Source of the DNA: Pseudomonas grimontii | Lineage (GTDB): Bacteria; Pseudomonadota; Gammaproteobacteria; Pseudomonadales; Pseudomonadaceae | DNA: 64,000 nucleotides | NCBI RefSeq assembly: GCF_007858185.1 | Contig: NZ_VFES01000020.1 | Location: 47,282 to 111,281, forward strand | Direction of reading: 5' to 3' | Shown here: piece by piece, positions 1 through 8,800 of the stretch | How positions within the stretch are numbered: position 1 is the stretch's first letter | Layout of the letters: the number at the start of each line of letters is the position of its first letter | The notes under the pieces: model-generated | Told to the model about the DNA's origin: nothing | What the model saw: only the letters and a program-made list of their open reading frames with translations | The model's database searches: none | Made by a program: the position numbers and the translations under genes

Positions 1-778
1 TCGACTCAGGATTCGAGTAGCGGATGCAATGTTCCAGGCTGGTGGACGACATCTCGCCGACGTTGATCAAGGCATGGCCGTCAAAGACTTCGCGGTGCAT
101 CTCCTGCAGGTATTCATGCACGTTCGGGCCGTCGGTGTAGAAGCGGCGGCCGTCGCTGTTGTCTTCGGGGAAGTCGGCGGGCTTGGAGATCAGGTTGATC
201 ACGTCCAGGCGGAAACCACCCACGCCCTTGTCGCGCCAGAAGCGCATCAACTTGAACACCTCGGCACGCACCTTGGGGTTATCCCAATTGAGGTCGGCCT
301 GGGTGTGGTCGAACAGGTGCAGGAAGTACTGGCCGGTTTGCGCCTCGTATTCCCAGGCCGAACCGCCGAACTTGGATTCCCAGTTGTTCGGCTGGTCGCG
401 CCAGATGTAGAAGTCGCGGTAGGGGTTGTCGAGGCTGCTGCGCGCCTGCTGGAACCACTCATGCTCGATGGACGTGTGGTTGACCACAATGTCGAGCATC
501 AGCTTGATACCGCGCTTGGCCGCTTCGCTGATCAGCAGGTCGCAGTCGGCCATGGTCCCGTAGCTGGGGTCGATCGCGTAGTAGTCGCTGATGTCGTAGC
601 CGTTGTCGCGTTGCGGCGAGCGCAGGAACGGCGTGATCCACAGGCAATCCACGCCCAGCCATTTCAGGTAGTCGAGTTTGTCCACGATGCCCAGCAGGTC
701 ACCGGTGGCGTTACCCGCGTGGCTATGGAAGCTTTTGGGGTAGATCTGGTAGATCACCGAGTGTTGCCAGTCTTGCAT
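1..778 (-). CDS. treC: Trehalose-6-phosphate hydrolase (partial, C-terminus beyond window)
   Basis: Cleaves cytoplasmic trehalose 6-phosphate, delivered by the adjacent PTS permease, into glucose and glucose 6-phosphate. It is a GH13 alpha-amylase-family enzyme: the N-terminus reads VIYQIYPKSF, followed by LWITPFLRSP, LDIVVNHTS, then GFRLDVIN with the nucleophile Asp near residue 192 and the acid Glu of GEMSS near residue 242. These positions agree with E. coli TreC within about ten residues. About 259 codons are present and the gene runs off the left edge, so roughly half of a normal ~550-residue protein is seen. The ATG at 776-778 is the only start that gives the usual family N-terminus. 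It lies 94 nt downstream of treB on the same strand, with a REP-type repeat between. Confidence 0.95.
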   Translation of the reverse strand, partial: MQDWQHSVIYQIYPKSFHSHAGNATGDLLGIVDKLDYLKWLGVDCLWITPFLRSPQRDNGYDISDYYAIDPSYGTMADCDLLISEAAKRGIKLMLDIVVNHTSIEHEWFQQARSSLDNPYRDFYIWRDQPNNWESKFGGSAWEYEAQTGQYFLHLFDHTQADLNWDNPKVRAEVFKLMRFWRDKGVGGFRLDVINLISKPADFPEDNSDGRRFYTDGPNVHEYLQEMHREVFDGHALINVGEMSSTSLEHCIRYSNPES

Positions 779-821
779 GGTGGGTTCCTTCAGTAGAGTT
801 TTGTGCAGGCCTCTCTGGCCT

Positions 822-864
822 AATCGGGGGCAAGCCCCCTGTGGGAGGGAGCTTGCCCCCGATA
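822..864. repeat. REP/REPIN-type inverted repeat between treB and treC
   Basis: ATCGGGGGCAAGC at 823-835 pairs perfectly with GCTTGCCCCCGAT at 851-863 around a spacer containing CCCCTGTGGGAGG. Related palindromes recur at 28569-28638 and 45893-45969. This is the repetitive extragenic element class abundant in fluorescent pseudomonads. Between two genes of one operon it could also stabilise or terminate part of the treB transcript. Confidence 0.8.
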
Positions 865-872
865 GCGATAGT

Positions 873-2315
873 TCAGGCGACGCGATAACCGGGCCGAACA
901 ATCTTCATGCTCAACGCACAGGTCAGTACAAACGGCACGACAATCGCGATGACCATCCCGATCACAAACATCGAGATGGATTGCGGCACGATCGAGATAA
1001 ACCCAGGCAAGCCACCGACGCCGATGGCCGAGGCCTGCACCTTGTTCAGCGACAGGAAAATACTGCCCAGCGCCGAGCCCACCAGGGCCGCATAAAACGG
1101 AAACTTGAAGCGCAGGTTCACCCCGAACATCGCCGGTTCAGTGATGCCGAAGTAAGCGGAAATCGCTGAGGTCGAGGCCATGCTTTTATCCCGCGCATTG
1201 CGGGTGGTGTAGAACACCGCGAGCGCGGCGCTGCCCTGGGCCAGGTTGGACATCACGATCATCGGCCAGATAAAAGTGCCGCCCTGGGTGGAGATCAATT
1301 GCAAGTCGACGGCGAGGAACATGTGGTGCATGCCGGTGATCACCAGCGGCGCGTACAGCAGACCGAAAATCGCTCCGCCAACCATCGGTGCCAGGTCAAA
1401 CAGGGTGACCACGCCTTCGGTAATCAGGATGCCGAGATGACGGGTCACCGGGCCGATGATCGCCAACGCCAGCACGCCGGTAACGACGATGGTGGTGATC
1501 GGCACGACCAGCAGTTGAATGGCGTTGGGCACGCGAGCGCGCAGCCATTTCTCGATGACGCTCATCACATACGCCGCCATCAGGATCGGCAGGATCTGCC
1601 CCTGGTAGCCGACTTTCTCGATCTTGAACCAACCGAAAATATCGAAGTACGGCAGGCTCTGGCCGTCGAGGCCGGCGACCGCCTTACCGTAGTTCCAGGC
1701 GTTAAGCAGGTCCGGGTGCACCAGCATCAGGCCGAGCACAATGCCGAGGATTTCACTGCCGCCAAAGCGCTTGGCCGCCGACCAGCCCACCAACGCCGGC
1801 AGGAACACGAACGAGGTGTTGGCCATCAGGTTGATCAGGCTCCACAGGCCATCCAGGTTCGGATAAGCCTCCAGCAGCGTCTGGCCCTCGATGAACATGC
1901 CCTTGGCGCCCATCAGGTTGTTCACGCCCATGAGCAGGCCGGCAATGATCAGCGCAGGCAGGATCGGCATGAACACATCGGAAAACACCCGCACCAGACG
2001 CTGCATGGCGTTGGTCTTGTCGGCGCCCTTCTTCTTCACGTCGGCGATGGTGGCGGCGGCGAGGCCGGTCTGTTCGCGCAGGGCGGCGTAGACCTTTTCC
2101 ACTTCACCAGGGCCGATCACCACCTGGAACAGGCCGCCGGTGAAGAACGAGCCCTTGACCAGATCGACCTGGTTCAACGCACTGTTGTTGACCAGGCCCG
2201 GATCCTTGAGCGCCAGGCGCAGGCGGGTCACGCAGTGGGCAGCTTGCTCAAGGTTGTCGCTGCCCCCGAGGTGCTCGAGGATCTCGCGGGCAATGTTCGA
2301 ATAGTCGTGGCTCAT
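873..2315 (-). CDS. treB: Trehalose-specific PTS permease, EIIBC
   Basis: Membrane permease that takes up trehalose and phosphorylates it to trehalose 6-phosphate. The N-terminal EIIB domain (about residues 1-90) carries the phosphorylatable Cys28 in AAHCVTRLRL. The remainder is an EIIC domain with about ten hydrophobic segments. At 480 residues it matches TreB-type permeases (about 470-480). No EIIA domain is present, so phosphate must come from a separate EIIA protein, as in E. coli where EIIA-Glc serves TreB; which protein does this here is not visible. It is first in an operon with treC and is divergent from treR, with two TreR-type palindromes in its upstream region. In pseudomonads the gene is also called treP. 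Confidence 0.95.
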   Translation of the reverse strand: MSHDYSNIAREILEHLGGSDNLEQAAHCVTRLRLALKDPGLVNNSALNQVDLVKGSFFTGGLFQVVIGPGEVEKVYAALREQTGLAAATIADVKKKGADKTNAMQRLVRVFSDVFMPILPALIIAGLLMGVNNLMGAKGMFIEGQTLLEAYPNLDGLWSLINLMANTSFVFLPALVGWSAAKRFGGSEILGIVLGLMLVHPDLLNAWNYGKAVAGLDGQSLPYFDIFGWFKIEKVGYQGQILPILMAAYVMSVIEKWLRARVPNAIQLLVVPITTIVVTGVLALAIIGPVTRHLGILITEGVVTLFDLAPMVGGAIFGLLYAPLVITGMHHMFLAVDLQLISTQGGTFIWPMIVMSNLAQGSAALAVFYTTRNARDKSMASTSAISAYFGITEPAMFGVNLRFKFPFYAALVGSALGSIFLSLNKVQASAIGVGGLPGFISIVPQSISMFVIGMVIAIVVPFVLTCALSMKIVRPGYRVA

Positions 2316-2380
2316 GCTTGGTTTCCACTTTGATTTTTTTTATTGGGGGCAGTCATTGGCAGCACGCCGAAGCCAAAAGT

Positions 2381-2422
2381 ACTCGTACAGACGAGTTAAA
2401 GCAACAACTCGTCTGTACGAGT
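2381..2422. promoter_or_regulatory. Twin TreR-type operators in the treB-treR intergenic region
   Basis: ACTCGTACAGACGAGT at 2381-2396 and its exact reverse complement ACTCGTCTGTACGAGT at 2407-2422 lie 26 bp apart centre to centre. Each is itself a dyad with 6-bp arms (ACTCGT/ACGAGT) and a 4-bp centre. GntR/HutC-type regulators bind such dyads, and their place between treB and treR makes them the likely TreR operators, controlling treBC and probably treR. Binding is inferred. Confidence 0.8.
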
Positions 2423-2537
2423 TGTAAATATTGATTTGGGTTTTCCAAGGCCCAATGGACAAACCCACCCTCTGCCTCTAAGGTTCCTGCCTTGAACGCG
2501 CAGTTCACCTTCATAAAGACGGGCACAGAGCCATCCC

Positions 2538-3242
2538 ATGAGCAAATACAACCAGATCTATACCGATCTGCTTGCCAGCATCACCACCGAACGCCTGCAA
2601 CGCGGCACGCGCCTGCCCTCCGAAACCGAATTGATGGACAGCTACCAGGCCAGCCGTGGCACCGTGCGTCGGGCGATCGAGCAGCTGCAGGAGCGTGGGT
2701 TTGCGCAGAAGATCCATGGCAAAGGCACATTCGTGCTGTCGCCCAACCCCATCGAGTTCCAGTTGGGCGGGATTGTCAGCTTCGGCGAAACCCATGCGGA
2801 CCTGGGGGATGACGTACGCACCGACGTGGTCGAGTTCACGCAGATCCCACTGGAGGGGCCACTGCTGGAGCACATCGAAGCCGAAGCCGGCAGCCTGATC
2901 ACGCGCATCAAACGGGTACGGCGCATCGGTGGCAAGCGGGTGATCCTCGACATCAACCACTTCGTCGCCGACCTGATCCCAGGGCTCGACCGCGCGATCG
3001 CCGAGCAGTCGATCTACGCCTTTATCGAGCAGACCCTGCAGCTGCAGATCAGCTACGCCCAGCGCACCATCGAAGCATTGCCACGGGGCAAGGATGATCA
3101 GTTGCACCTGGACCTGGACGGCCAGAGCCACGTGATCGTGGTAAGCAACCAGACGTTTCTGGCGGATGGGCGGCAGTTCGAATACACCGAGTCGCGGCAT
3201 ACGCTGGACAAGTTCTACTTCTCCGACATCGCTCGACGCTAA
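2538..3242 (+). CDS. treR: Trehalose operon repressor, GntR/HutC family
   Basis: DNA-binding regulator of the divergent treB-treC operon. The N-terminal winged helix (about residues 5-70) shows GTRLPSETELMDSYQASRGT followed by RRAIEQLQERGF and GKGTFV, the GntR signature. The C-terminal part (about 85-230) is the UTRA ligand-binding fold that in TreR relatives senses trehalose 6-phosphate. The length of 234 residues is normal. It starts at the ATG at 2538, with only a weak AGAG upstream as ribosome site. The paired palindromes at 2381-2422 are its probable targets. Family and context agree well. Confidence 0.93.
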   Translation: MSKYNQIYTDLLASITTERLQRGTRLPSETELMDSYQASRGTVRRAIEQLQERGFAQKIHGKGTFVLSPNPIEFQLGGIVSFGETHADLGDDVRTDVVEFTQIPLEGPLLEHIEAEAGSLITRIKRVRRIGGKRVILDINHFVADLIPGLDRAIAEQSIYAFIEQTLQLQISYAQRTIEALPRGKDDQLHLDLDGQSHVIVVSNQTFLADGRQFEYTESRHTLDKFYFSDIARR

Positions 3243-3308
3243 CTATCTACCGCTTCATTGCCCAGTCGTCCCGGCATGCTTTTTTCTCCATCGCCCCAGG
3301 AGAACAGC

Positions 3309-6300
3309 ATGCCGATTACCGATACCTCCCCCGCCGCCCAACAACAGCTCAAGGCCCTGGCACCTGCGGTGCTCGACACCTGCCCGAACATGCAGAAGCT
3401 GGCGGCCGACACAGCCCGAGAAATTCTCGCCCGGCATGACCTCGCAGGCCTGAACCCTGAGCAGGTGTACTGGCACCGATTCAAGGGTGGCATAGGTGAC
3501 TCCCAAGCATTTACCGGCTGGGTCCATAACGAAAAACCGTTGGAATCCATGACCCTGTCACAACTGGTGATTCACCGTTTCAGCCTTCATGACCAGGACA
3601 ATGCCGACCTGCTCGACGGTGACGGCGGTTTCTATAGCGTGGGGCCCGACGCACGTCTTTTCGATGGCAGTAACGAAGTACGCCTGTCCGCCAGCGCGGT
3701 GCTCAACGACTTCTGGGACATCAACTTCAGCGAGCGCTATGCCGCCCACATGGACAACTTCTGGGGCACTCACCAAGACGACTTCCGCACACTGGCCAAG
3801 GTCAACTTCCTCGCCCAGGCCCTGCAAGCCCGGCGGGCCAGGCACCTGACCGATGCGCAGTTCCAGACGGCGATCAAAGCCGTTGCCAGCGACCTGAGCT
3901 GGCCACCGACCGTCGCCAACCTGCAAACCGAGGCGCCCGCCACGCCGGGCCTGAGGTTGGCGGCGCTGGATATTGGCGGGCATATCGCCAGCGATACCCT
4001 GCGTATCATCGACAGCGACGGCCGGCAAATTGTCTATGTGCCTGGCGAAGCCCAAGCCTTCCACTGCTTCCAGACGCCTGCCGACCTGCACTTCTGGCTT
4101 CTGTGTCAAACCAACCATCCGGAAAATCGTGCACAGTTCATGACGCACTTTCCGCTGTCGGCCCAGATCCAACAGGATGATACCGACGCCGTGACCTGGA
4201 AGCAGATGCTGGTGACCCCGGTGCTGATTTACCGCACCGCCCAGGCCCTGACCGGTACGCTGCCGCCGGACTGGGTGGACAAGGGCCTGAATGCGATGAT
4301 CGATCAGTTGTTCGTGACCTGGGGCCAGTGGAATCACCACCTGATTAATCAGGCGGACCAGTCCATCGAGGGCGATGCGTTTACCTGGTTGGCCCGCTCC
4401 AGCAAGGCACGCATGAAAAATGATGCTGACTTCTGCCTGCACAGCAACGGCGAACTGCGCAAAAAACTTTGGGTCGGCTACCTGAACGCCTTCAGTAAAC
4501 TCTTCGGCCCCATGGCGGTGGTGGGCGGGCCGGTGGCACTGGTGGTGATCGGCGCCAGCGTGGCCAGCCTGGGGCTCAATATCGACCAGGCCGTCAACGG
4601 CAGAACTCTGGAGGAACGCCGGGCCGGGGAGCAAGGTGCGGTGTTCAGTGCTATCGATAGCCTGTTCAATCTGGGCTTGTTGAAAGTCGACGGGGTACTG
4701 CCGGATATCGCCGAGGCCTCGGACAGCTTCGCAGAGGTATCCGTGGAAGCCCCGGAACCCCATGAGCCGGTCGCGACAAACGAAGTACCAGATCATTATG
4801 AGAGCAACCTGATACTGGAAGGCGAAACCCTCAACACCGCGCCTGGAAAGTTCTATCAGGTCTATACCCTGAAAACGTCGGACGGTATGCCTCAAACCGC
4901 AATGATGATGAACGATAAGCCCTATTACATCCGGTATGAAAACGACCTCAACGGCCCAAGCCACTGGGCCATCGTCGACCCGGCCAACCCCAATAGCTTC
5001 TCCGGTTCCATACCGGTACGCGTGAACGAACTGGGCAAGTGGGAACCGCTGCGCGGTAGCCGGGGGTTGAAGGGTGGAGGCGGTAACTCCAGCAAAGCAG
5101 CCAAGGTTCGGCCGGTTCCAGAGGCACCGCCCGCGAGACTACCGGCTGCAACCGAACCCACAACATCGACCGCGACTCGCCGGGTCACCACCGAGTTCGA
5201 CGCCCCGCCCTCGACACGTCCAGAGCTGAGAAAGTGGGCGCTTGGGCTCAACGAGATCCACATTCACAGCCGCTTCCTGCACATAGACCGCTACACCCAC
5301 TACTTCGGCGGCATCCACGGCAAACTGGTGCAGTCGGCCAAAAATTTCTACCGTGAACTGTCCTGGCCGCGCTTGCCGCAACGTCCGGTCATTCCGGCGG
5401 TTGAACCTTCAACTTCATTCAGTGAGCTGATCGAAAGTTTGCCGGAGGATTTGCCAGGCGTCGTCATCGGCGAAACCCTGGACCGCGTCACCAGCACACG
5501 CCTGATCATCGAGAACATGCCGCTGCTTGCCCGCAAGGGCGTCAAGACCGTCTACATGCGACGCTTGCTCAACGACTTCACCCAAGACGACCTGAATTAT
5601 TACTTCCAGCACGGGTTCATGTCGGAAGACCTGGAAGCCAGCTTGAGCAGAATGAGTACCGACCCCACCGGACAATTCAATGAACTTGAACTGGTCAAAA
5701 CCGCCAGGAGCAATGGCATTCGCGTCCAGGCCATCGACTGTGCCGCCCACTTCAAATACCCCGATCCCCTCGTCAGTCGCACAGAGCAAATGGCGAGGAA
5801 CTACCTGAGTCACACAATTTTTCGCGCCGACAGAGCCCTGAATAGGGGGGGTAAATGGCTGCTCATGACCCATTCCACCAGCACTAACACGTTCAGGGAA
5901 GTGGCAGGCCTCAGCGAACTGGAGGGAGGGATCGGACTACGTATTGAAGAGGTATACCCAGGGCAAGGTAACGATCTGCGCATGGACCCTGGCATCGAAG
6001 TCGATCACGACGTGATAGCGCCGGAAGGTGGTCCGGACGACAGCTTCGACACCCTGCACGCCGACCTGCGCGTACAGGTCGAGGCACCACCGGTACAGCG
6101 CACCGTCCTGCAGAACCAGCGACTGCTGTTCCGCAAGGGCATGTATTTGATCGATGAGTCCCAAGGTTCATACACCCTGTACCACCACAGTCGAAGCCAG
6201 GGTATCGTCATGACCCCAATTGCACGATTGGCCGATGGCAGTTTCGTCATTGAACGCCCCACCTGGCCGCTGGTGCACCAGGTGCATTTCCCCACATTGG

Positions 6301-6362
6301 ACAGATTGTCCCGAGCGCTCAACCACACCGGGATGAGCCTGCAAAGCAGGCTGCCGCGCTAA
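3309..6362 (+). CDS. Large dermonecrotic-toxin-like protein with TIKI/EreA-like C-terminal region
   Basis: A protein of about 1017 residues resembling Pseudomonas proteins annotated as membrane-targeted effector or dermonecrotic-toxin-domain toxins. The start at 3309 is chosen because AGGAG (3298-3302) sits 6 nt upstream; an earlier in-frame ATG at 3258 lacks one. Visible parts: a long N-terminal region with DFWDINFSERYAAHMDNFW (near 140-160), typical of that toxin family; a hydrophobic Gly/Val/Ala stretch near 398-425 that could insert in membranes; a Pro/Thr-rich linker near 590-640; and near 700-890 a segment with GETLDRVTSTRLI, MPLLARKGVKTVYMRRLL, a Glu- and Arg-rich middle and LLMTHSTSTNTF, resembling the TIKI/EreA/ChaN-like fold also proposed for the C2 domain of Pasteurella multocida toxin. 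No signal peptide and no secretion genes are nearby. The toxin role is inferred from family resemblance. Confidence 0.65.
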   Translation: MPITDTSPAAQQQLKALAPAVLDTCPNMQKLAADTAREILARHDLAGLNPEQVYWHRFKGGIGDSQAFTGWVHNEKPLESMTLSQLVIHRFSLHDQDNADLLDGDGGFYSVGPDARLFDGSNEVRLSASAVLNDFWDINFSERYAAHMDNFWGTHQDDFRTLAKVNFLAQALQARRARHLTDAQFQTAIKAVASDLSWPPTVANLQTEAPATPGLRLAALDIGGHIASDTLRIIDSDGRQIVYVPGEAQAFHCFQTPADLHFWLLCQTNHPENRAQFMTHFPLSAQIQQDDTDAVTWKQMLVTPVLIYRTAQALTGTLPPDWVDKGLNAMIDQLFVTWGQWNHHLINQADQSIEGDAFTWLARSSKARMKNDADFCLHSNGELRKKLWVGYLNAFSKLFGPMAVVGGPVALVVIGASVASLGLNIDQAVNGRTLEERRAGEQGAVFSAIDSLFNLGLLKVDGVLPDIAEASDSFAEVSVEAPEPHEPVATNEVPDHYESNLILEGETLNTAPGKFYQVYTLKTSDGMPQTAMMMNDKPYYIRYENDLNGPSHWAIVDPANPNSFSGSIPVRVNELGKWEPLRGSRGLKGGGGNSSKAAKVRPVPEAPPARLPAATEPTTSTATRRVTTEFDAPPSTRPELRKWALGLNEIHIHSRFLHIDRYTHYFGGIHGKLVQSAKNFYRELSWPRLPQRPVIPAVEPSTSFSELIESLPEDLPGVVIGETLDRVTSTRLIIENMPLLARKGVKTVYMRRLLNDFTQDDLNYYFQHGFMSEDLEASLSRMSTDPTGQFNELELVKTARSNGIRVQAIDCAAHFKYPDPLVSRTEQMARNYLSHTIFRADRALNRGGKWLLMTHSTSTNTFREVAGLSELEGGIGLRIEEVYPGQGNDLRMDPGIEVDHDVIAPEGGPDDSFDTLHADLRVQVEAPPVQRTVLQNQRLLFRKGMYLIDESQGSYTLYHHSRSQGIVMTPIARLADGSFVIERPTWPLVHQVHFPTLDRLSRALNHTGMSLQSRLPR

Positions 6363-6511
6363 GCCTTCGAGCACGTAGGCGAAGCAGCTTGTTACCGTTG
6401 AGATCCTCAGCGACCTGACAAACAGATACAGCCTTACGTAGAATGCGTTCGTGGCTATGGAACACCTTCCTTCTAACCTCCTATGACCTAGGGGTTTCGC
6501 TCTCCACACCG

Positions 6512-6535
6512 CGCCTGCTTCTTGCAGGCGTTTTT
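6512..6535 (+). terminator. Rho-independent terminator after the toxin-like gene
   Basis: CGCCTGC (6512-6518) pairs with GCAGGCG (6524-6530) around a 5-nt loop and is followed by five T. It lies 150 nt past the toxin-like gene and ahead of the next gene. Confidence 0.8.
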
Positions 6536-6597
6536 ACATCAGCTGTAGAACGATGCAACAGCTCGTCCACGACGACGGCCTAAGGAGAAAATCAAGC

Positions 6598-8670
6598 ATG
6601 AATCAGGGGCTGTTCCTGCGTCGCCGTAGCAAAGTTCACGTCCCGATGGGCACTGGCGGTGCCACGCGCGCTCAGGTCGCGTCGGCTGTTCGTGAAGTCA
6701 CGGCGTTCCGATGCGTACTATCAGAGCCTCTGATTGAGCAAATCGGCCTGTTGTCAGCGCCAGAACTCAAGCACTGGCTGCGCGAAATTGTCGGAGTCCT
6801 TAGGCGGGAAACTGGCGCTCATGTACACCACAGGCCGTTTTATCCTGACTTTCCAGAGCAGGTTCTGACGGCCTCAGAGGCGCAGTTGTACCTTAACGCC
6901 GTCGTGCACTACCTCACGCTTCGGCGTTTACCACCGGCTGAGCTCGCTCGACCTCCAATGCTGGAAGGCAACTTCATATCCCGCGTTATCGAACCGGGAA
7001 GCGTCTCCGAATTCGAGTCACTGCTCGGGCCGCTCGTTTCATCGCGCACCTCGCTCTCCGAAGAGGAAACTGCCGATGTCGCCTGGTTTATCCGAGAGTA
7101 CAAAAGCGATGTGTTCCGTCTACTGCCTGAGGCCGTCCCGTTCCGGGAAATCCGTGCACAGGTTGGCGGCGCACTTATCCTGCATGTGGCCGGCGATGCA
7201 CGAGTAGACGCCTTCCTGGAGCGAAACGTCGAAACGGCGACTGACGTGCTACGACTCGCGGTCGCGCTGAATGGAGGGGACGTGTCACTGACGACCGCTT
7301 CGACCCGTTTCACCGCGATGAAGCGCTCGATGCGCCGTCTGTTGTTGCGCCTGCTCGACCACATACCCAACGCGGCAGAAGACGTGATGCGACATGCCGA
7401 GCGTTGGAAACGCTTGGCTGAAGTACTGCATCCGGGCGACTACGCCGATAAGTACCCACGAGCACTGGCCGCGATCACGGCAGCACGGCGCAACGAGGCG
7501 CCCGCTTCATTTGGATCACGTGTCGAAACATTACTTGCCCAGCGCCACATCGCCACGCTTACGCCGATATTACAGAGCCGTCCTGGTGAGTTCGCACGAC
7601 GGCTGGACGTGGCCCTGCGGCGTGCGACGGAACCAGAGCCGGTTCTCGACGCGTTTGAGGCGGTTGCTGCCCAGGTGTCCTCTCCTGTTCTGCTGCAGTT
7701 GCTGGCCCACCTACGTGCTCCGCGTCCCCTCCCCTTGCGGGCCTTCACACCAAAAGGTGCGTTTGCCAAAATCTATGGGATCAAGGATCGACGTGAACCT
7801 CTCGCTCCCGCCGTGCTGGCTCGTGCAGCCAGCATCTGCGAGGACGCTCTCGTAACGCGTTTTACTTCACTGCCGCCACTAGGCCGCTGCTTCATCGATC
7901 CAGCATTACGCGAATACAGGGTGCCACTGGCGCAACGTGCCTCATCGAAGTCGCTACGTACGCTGGTGCGTGGCAGTCGGCTACCTATGCCTGACACACG
8001 TTTCATCCGCCTGTTCCTGTGGTGGAAAAACGGGCGTGAACGCACGGACATCGACTTGTCCGCAGCATTTTTCGACGCCAACTTCGTGTTCAAACAAACA
8101 GTCGCGTACTACAACCTGAAGGGCTTCGGTGGCTACCACAGTGGCGACATCGTCGATGCGCCCAAGGGGGCTTCGGAGTTCATCGACCTTGACCTCGACG
8201 TCCTTGTCGAGAAGGGTGTCCGTTATGTCGTCACGTCTATCAACTCATTCACCCAACAGCCGTACTGCGATCTTCCAGAATGCTTCGCTGGCTGGATGGC
8301 CCGCGTCGACGTGGCGTCGGGTGAAGTGTTCGAGCCGCGCTCCGTGTTCGACCGTATCGATATCGCTTCCAACACAGCAATCTGCCTGCCATTCGTGATG
8401 GACCTGCAGGAGCGACGCATGATTTGGGCCGACCTGGGGCTCACTTCGTCTCCGTGGTGGAACAACGTCCAGAACAACCTCAGTGGGGTATCGTTGATGC
8501 TGCGAGCTTTGGTACACACCCCAAGGCCGGATCTGGAGACGCTGTTCGATTTACATGCTCGAGCACGGGGAGAACGAGTGGCTTCAACGCAGCAGGCACA
8601 GGCGGTGTTTGCGCCTGATCAAGGAATAACACCGTTCGATACGGATTTGATTCGATCTCAGTTCCTTTAA
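6598..8670 (+). CDS. Large protein of unknown function with TerD-like C-terminal domain
   Basis: The ATG at 6598 is preferred (AAGGAG at 6582-6587, 10 nt upstream), giving 690 residues; an in-frame ATG at 6553 has no such site. Residues 1-480 are mostly helical, rich in Arg, Leu and Ala, and not assigned. The C-terminal part (about 470-615) reads WWKNGRERTDIDLSAAFFD, then HSGDIVDAPKGASEFIDLDLD, a strand YVVTSINSF, an AGWMARV-type segment and FVMDLQERRMIWADL. This order resembles the TerD calcium-binding beta-sandwich (DLD motif, SGD, E-F-I-D, final strand), as in large proteins of the MXAN_6230/SCO0854 type. No other ter genes are near, so it is an orphan. The neighbours are a toxin-like gene and a lipoprotein hydrolase. 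Confidence 0.5.
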   Translation: MNQGLFLRRRSKVHVPMGTGGATRAQVASAVREVTAFRCVLSEPLIEQIGLLSAPELKHWLREIVGVLRRETGAHVHHRPFYPDFPEQVLTASEAQLYLNAVVHYLTLRRLPPAELARPPMLEGNFISRVIEPGSVSEFESLLGPLVSSRTSLSEEETADVAWFIREYKSDVFRLLPEAVPFREIRAQVGGALILHVAGDARVDAFLERNVETATDVLRLAVALNGGDVSLTTASTRFTAMKRSMRRLLLRLLDHIPNAAEDVMRHAERWKRLAEVLHPGDYADKYPRALAAITAARRNEAPASFGSRVETLLAQRHIATLTPILQSRPGEFARRLDVALRRATEPEPVLDAFEAVAAQVSSPVLLQLLAHLRAPRPLPLRAFTPKGAFAKIYGIKDRREPLAPAVLARAASICEDALVTRFTSLPPLGRCFIDPALREYRVPLAQRASSKSLRTLVRGSRLPMPDTRFIRLFLWWKNGRERTDIDLSAAFFDANFVFKQTVAYYNLKGFGGYHSGDIVDAPKGASEFIDLDLDVLVEKGVRYVVTSINSFTQQPYCDLPECFAGWMARVDVASGEVFEPRSVFDRIDIASNTAICLPFVMDLQERRMIWADLGLTSSPWWNNVQNNLSGVSLMLRALVHTPRPDLETLFDLHARARGERVASTQQAQAVFAPDQGITPFDTDLIRSQFL

Positions 8671-8800
8671 TACCTATGCCAGCCCTGCCGTTCATTGAAA
8701 ACAACAGCGCTTGCGTCGGAACTTTCTACCCCAAAAAAAATGCCAGCCAGTCATAACTGACTGCTGCCGATGCCTCCATTGCCAAGCTGTGTTGTGACAT

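Noticed and set aside
1299..2333. Long plus-strand frame opposite treB
   Set aside because: It mirrors treB, a well-supported PTS permease, and has His/Gln-rich composition typical of antisense frames in GC-rich DNA.
3258..3308. Earlier ATG start for the toxin-like protein
   Set aside because: No ribosome site before 3258, whereas AGGAG lies 6 nt before 3309.
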